Shown here one piece after another: positions 61,963 through 64,000 of a stretch of 64,000 nucleotides of DNA. Origin of the DNA: Viscum album (Eukaryota; Streptophyta; Magnoliopsida; Santalales; Viscaceae). Made by a program: the position numbers and the translations under genes. A model generated the notes under the pieces. The model was not told where the DNA came from and did not search any database. It saw only the letters and a list, made by a program, of their open reading frames with translations. Location of the stretch: the NCBI GenBank assembly GCA_963277665.1, contig CAUJRU010000141.1, positions 1,054,001 through 1,118,000 of the forward strand, read 5' to 3'. Numbering within the stretch: position 1 is the first letter of the stretch; each line of letters begins with the position of its first letter.

Positions 61963-64000
61963 TTTGAATTCGGAATATCAAATATAGCTTAGGGTGAATT
62001 TTTGGTAATTTTCTGAAAAACTTCAATTTTTGATGAATAGTGAAACCACTAAGTGGAAATCAAGCAAACTAATTTTTCAGTTAAATGAAAGTTTACAACT
62101 AATGTGTATTGAATTTTGAAAATCCGACATACATGGTTGTCATTAAGAAGTAAAATGTGGTTCAATGAGATTATAATAATTTTTTGGTGAATAGTAACTT
62201 ATTAAGTTTTTAATCGCGATTAGTGGTAATTAGTGTAGTTTAAGGTATAAATAATGCTTTAATAATATGAAATGACCTAGACACATGTCCCAACCTTATT
62301 GGTTGTGTCATGGCCGACCAAGACAAGCCATGGGTCAACTTGGGGACCCCATGGAGACATTTTGGTTGGGAAATGACATAAATAACTTTTTATTTAATGT
62401 AAAAGTAAAAATGACACAAACATGATATGTTTTACTTAAATAATTTTTAAGTGGGGTTATACAAGTCATATTTTTGATTATATATAGTCATTGGAAAGCT
62501 AAAAAGATTTCCTACATCATAGTATTTTTTTTATAATTTTTAGACATTAAATAAATTAAATTATTTATGACATAATAATGATGCAGCGATGACATCCTTA
62601 TTTGACGATTTAAATAAAATGGAAATATAATGTAAAATATATGAACTACACATGGCCAAAACCAATTTTATGAGTGGATTTCGAAACCTTATCACCTTAT
62701 CCACAAATTATATCAATGTGGGACCTTTTATAACCGAAAAAAAATTTCAAATAAAGTAATATTTCTTTACTTTCCAAAAGTGCCCCTTCTCTCCTCTTAT
62801 AAAAGGCCCCCACCTCTACCTCATTTCACACACTCCTCAAGCCTTTGTCTCGGCCAACCCCTGCCCATTTACTCTCTCCACATCCCTCTCCACATCCTAT
62901 AGGATTCCCTTTGGGCAGAATACTTTCAAATAAATCCTTTAGGCTCAAATCAAAAGGAGTTACACTTTTAAAGGTAATTCATTCTCTCATGTTCATTTGT
63001 TTTATTTTGCTTCTCCAACCCCCTAAACTCTTTTTATTTACTCCTTTTGTTACAACACCAGTATCCTAAATATACTAGGATGTTGTTATAAGATTTATTT
63101 GAGCTACACACTCAGACAACTACATCAAATGGTCAAAGAACATACGGTTTCCGTGGATGGCGAAATTCTGCCTCCCGAAACGATGATTGTTCAATACTCA
63201 TTTAACAACTTCAAAGGTGGCCATTATGATGTCACTATTTTTATATATGATATATAATATGTTTATTTTTTTCTTAAGCTTCTGTTTTTTTCATTTTGGG
63301 CATACCTTTATGGTTTCCATTATGGGTAAACACGATATCTTCATTTTAGGAAGTGCGGACTACCGCCCCCAGAAAGTGATTTGATTCGTTAATACCATAT
63401 GTGGGATGTGTAAAGGATAAAGTTTATGATATTATATATGTTATTATACTGGAATTATAATATACTCTTATATAATTATGATTCCATTCCAAAAAAAATA
63501 GGAAATAGAAATGGAAGTAGCGTTCATGCGTACGTACGGCTTACCGTCTCCATGAACGGTGCATTTCATTTCTTACCTCCAAATGTGATTTAATATTATA
63601 AATACATGTATATGCTGAATATATATGATGTATATGTTATCCAAATCATTAATATCATTCTGGATATAATGAACCTTTGACCAAATTAACAACATGTAAG
63701 TGTAAGAAGTCTATTTTTGACTTAAGAACCAAATACCGACAAAATGAACATTATTAACTTAAATGATTACATGATGTCCATAAAATGGTATAAAAGGAAT
63801 AATGAACTTGAAAAAAGTTCTTAAGCAAGTATAGATTAACTCAAGTTTATTATTCAGGAGATTAAAGAACGGTCGGGTCAAGTCGGATACGAGGTATGGG
63901 ACTTCGTCTCAATCTCCTTTCTTTGAGGCATATTTTATTTTATACACAACTTTCTTTTATACGGTGTATAAAACCCTTTGACCTTTACATTTTGTCAAAA
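61963..64000 (+). repeat. Family H LTR, short-U5, cut by window end
   Basis: It begins in U3 (TTGAATTCGGAATATC), TATA box 62798-62804, hairpin 63508-63572, exon 2 and the short-U5 donor GAG|GTATGGG near 63892. It continues beyond the window. Its intron 1 is very close to that of the preceding LTR. Confidence 0.85.

Overview
The window is AT-rich, gene-poor plant DNA made almost entirely of long terminal repeats (LTRs) from non-autonomous Ty3/gypsy-type retrotransposons. The plant assignment rests on TG...CA-type LTRs several kb long, an initiator-methionine tRNA primer site (TGGTATCAGAG), purine tracts before 3' LTRs, Gag zinc knuckles, and the C-terminal tail of a chromodomain polyprotein of the Tekay/Del chromovirus kind. 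I cannot name the species. No host gene and no reverse transcriptase, RNase H or protease was found. The only other pol trace is the chromodomain tail.

Two related families are present; the names are mine. Family L is one complete nested element (8387-18990): 4.2-kb LTRs, a 2.2-kb interior with one intact zinc-knuckle ORF, and a 5-bp target duplication GAATC. Family H is the host repeat. It has two element bodies: 396-21398, split by the L insertion, and about 41777-51845. The rest is truncated LTRs in both orientations, joined end to end at abrupt chimeric junctions.

Layout: 1-395 H-LTR fragment; 396-4982 H 5' LTR; 4983-6632 interior; 6633-8386 3' LTR, first part; 8387-18990 nested L; 18991-21398 3' LTR, second part; 21399-25135 LTR (+); 25136-27740 LTR (-); 27741-29001 LTR (+); 29002-33548 LTR (-); 33549-36103 LTR (+); 36104-40690 LTR (-); 40691-41776 LTR (+); 41777-46041 5' LTR of the second H element; 46042-47710 interior; 47711-51845 3' LTR; 51846-53226 LTR (+); 53227-55915 complete LTR (-) with its purine tract and a pol tail to about 56029; 56030-59045, 59046-61962 and 61963-64000 three further LTRs (+).

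The most interesting content is the transcribed part of the LTRs. Both families appear to encode a spliced leader: exon 1 after the TATA box, an intron of about 0.9 kb, a 36-nt exon 2 of identical length in both families, a second long intron, then exon 3 carrying the primer site. One H LTR (53227-55915) lacks the first intron exactly at its GT-AG borders, as expected if a spliced transcript had been reverse transcribed. Intron 1 carries long hairpins with a nearly invariant loop (GCGTACGTACGG..TACCGTCTCC) on stems that differ in sequence but stay complementary. Intron 2 begins an array of about 190-200 bp units, each opening with a GTAAGGG-like donor sequence. These shared signals suggest the leader is under structural selection even though the elements code for almost nothing.
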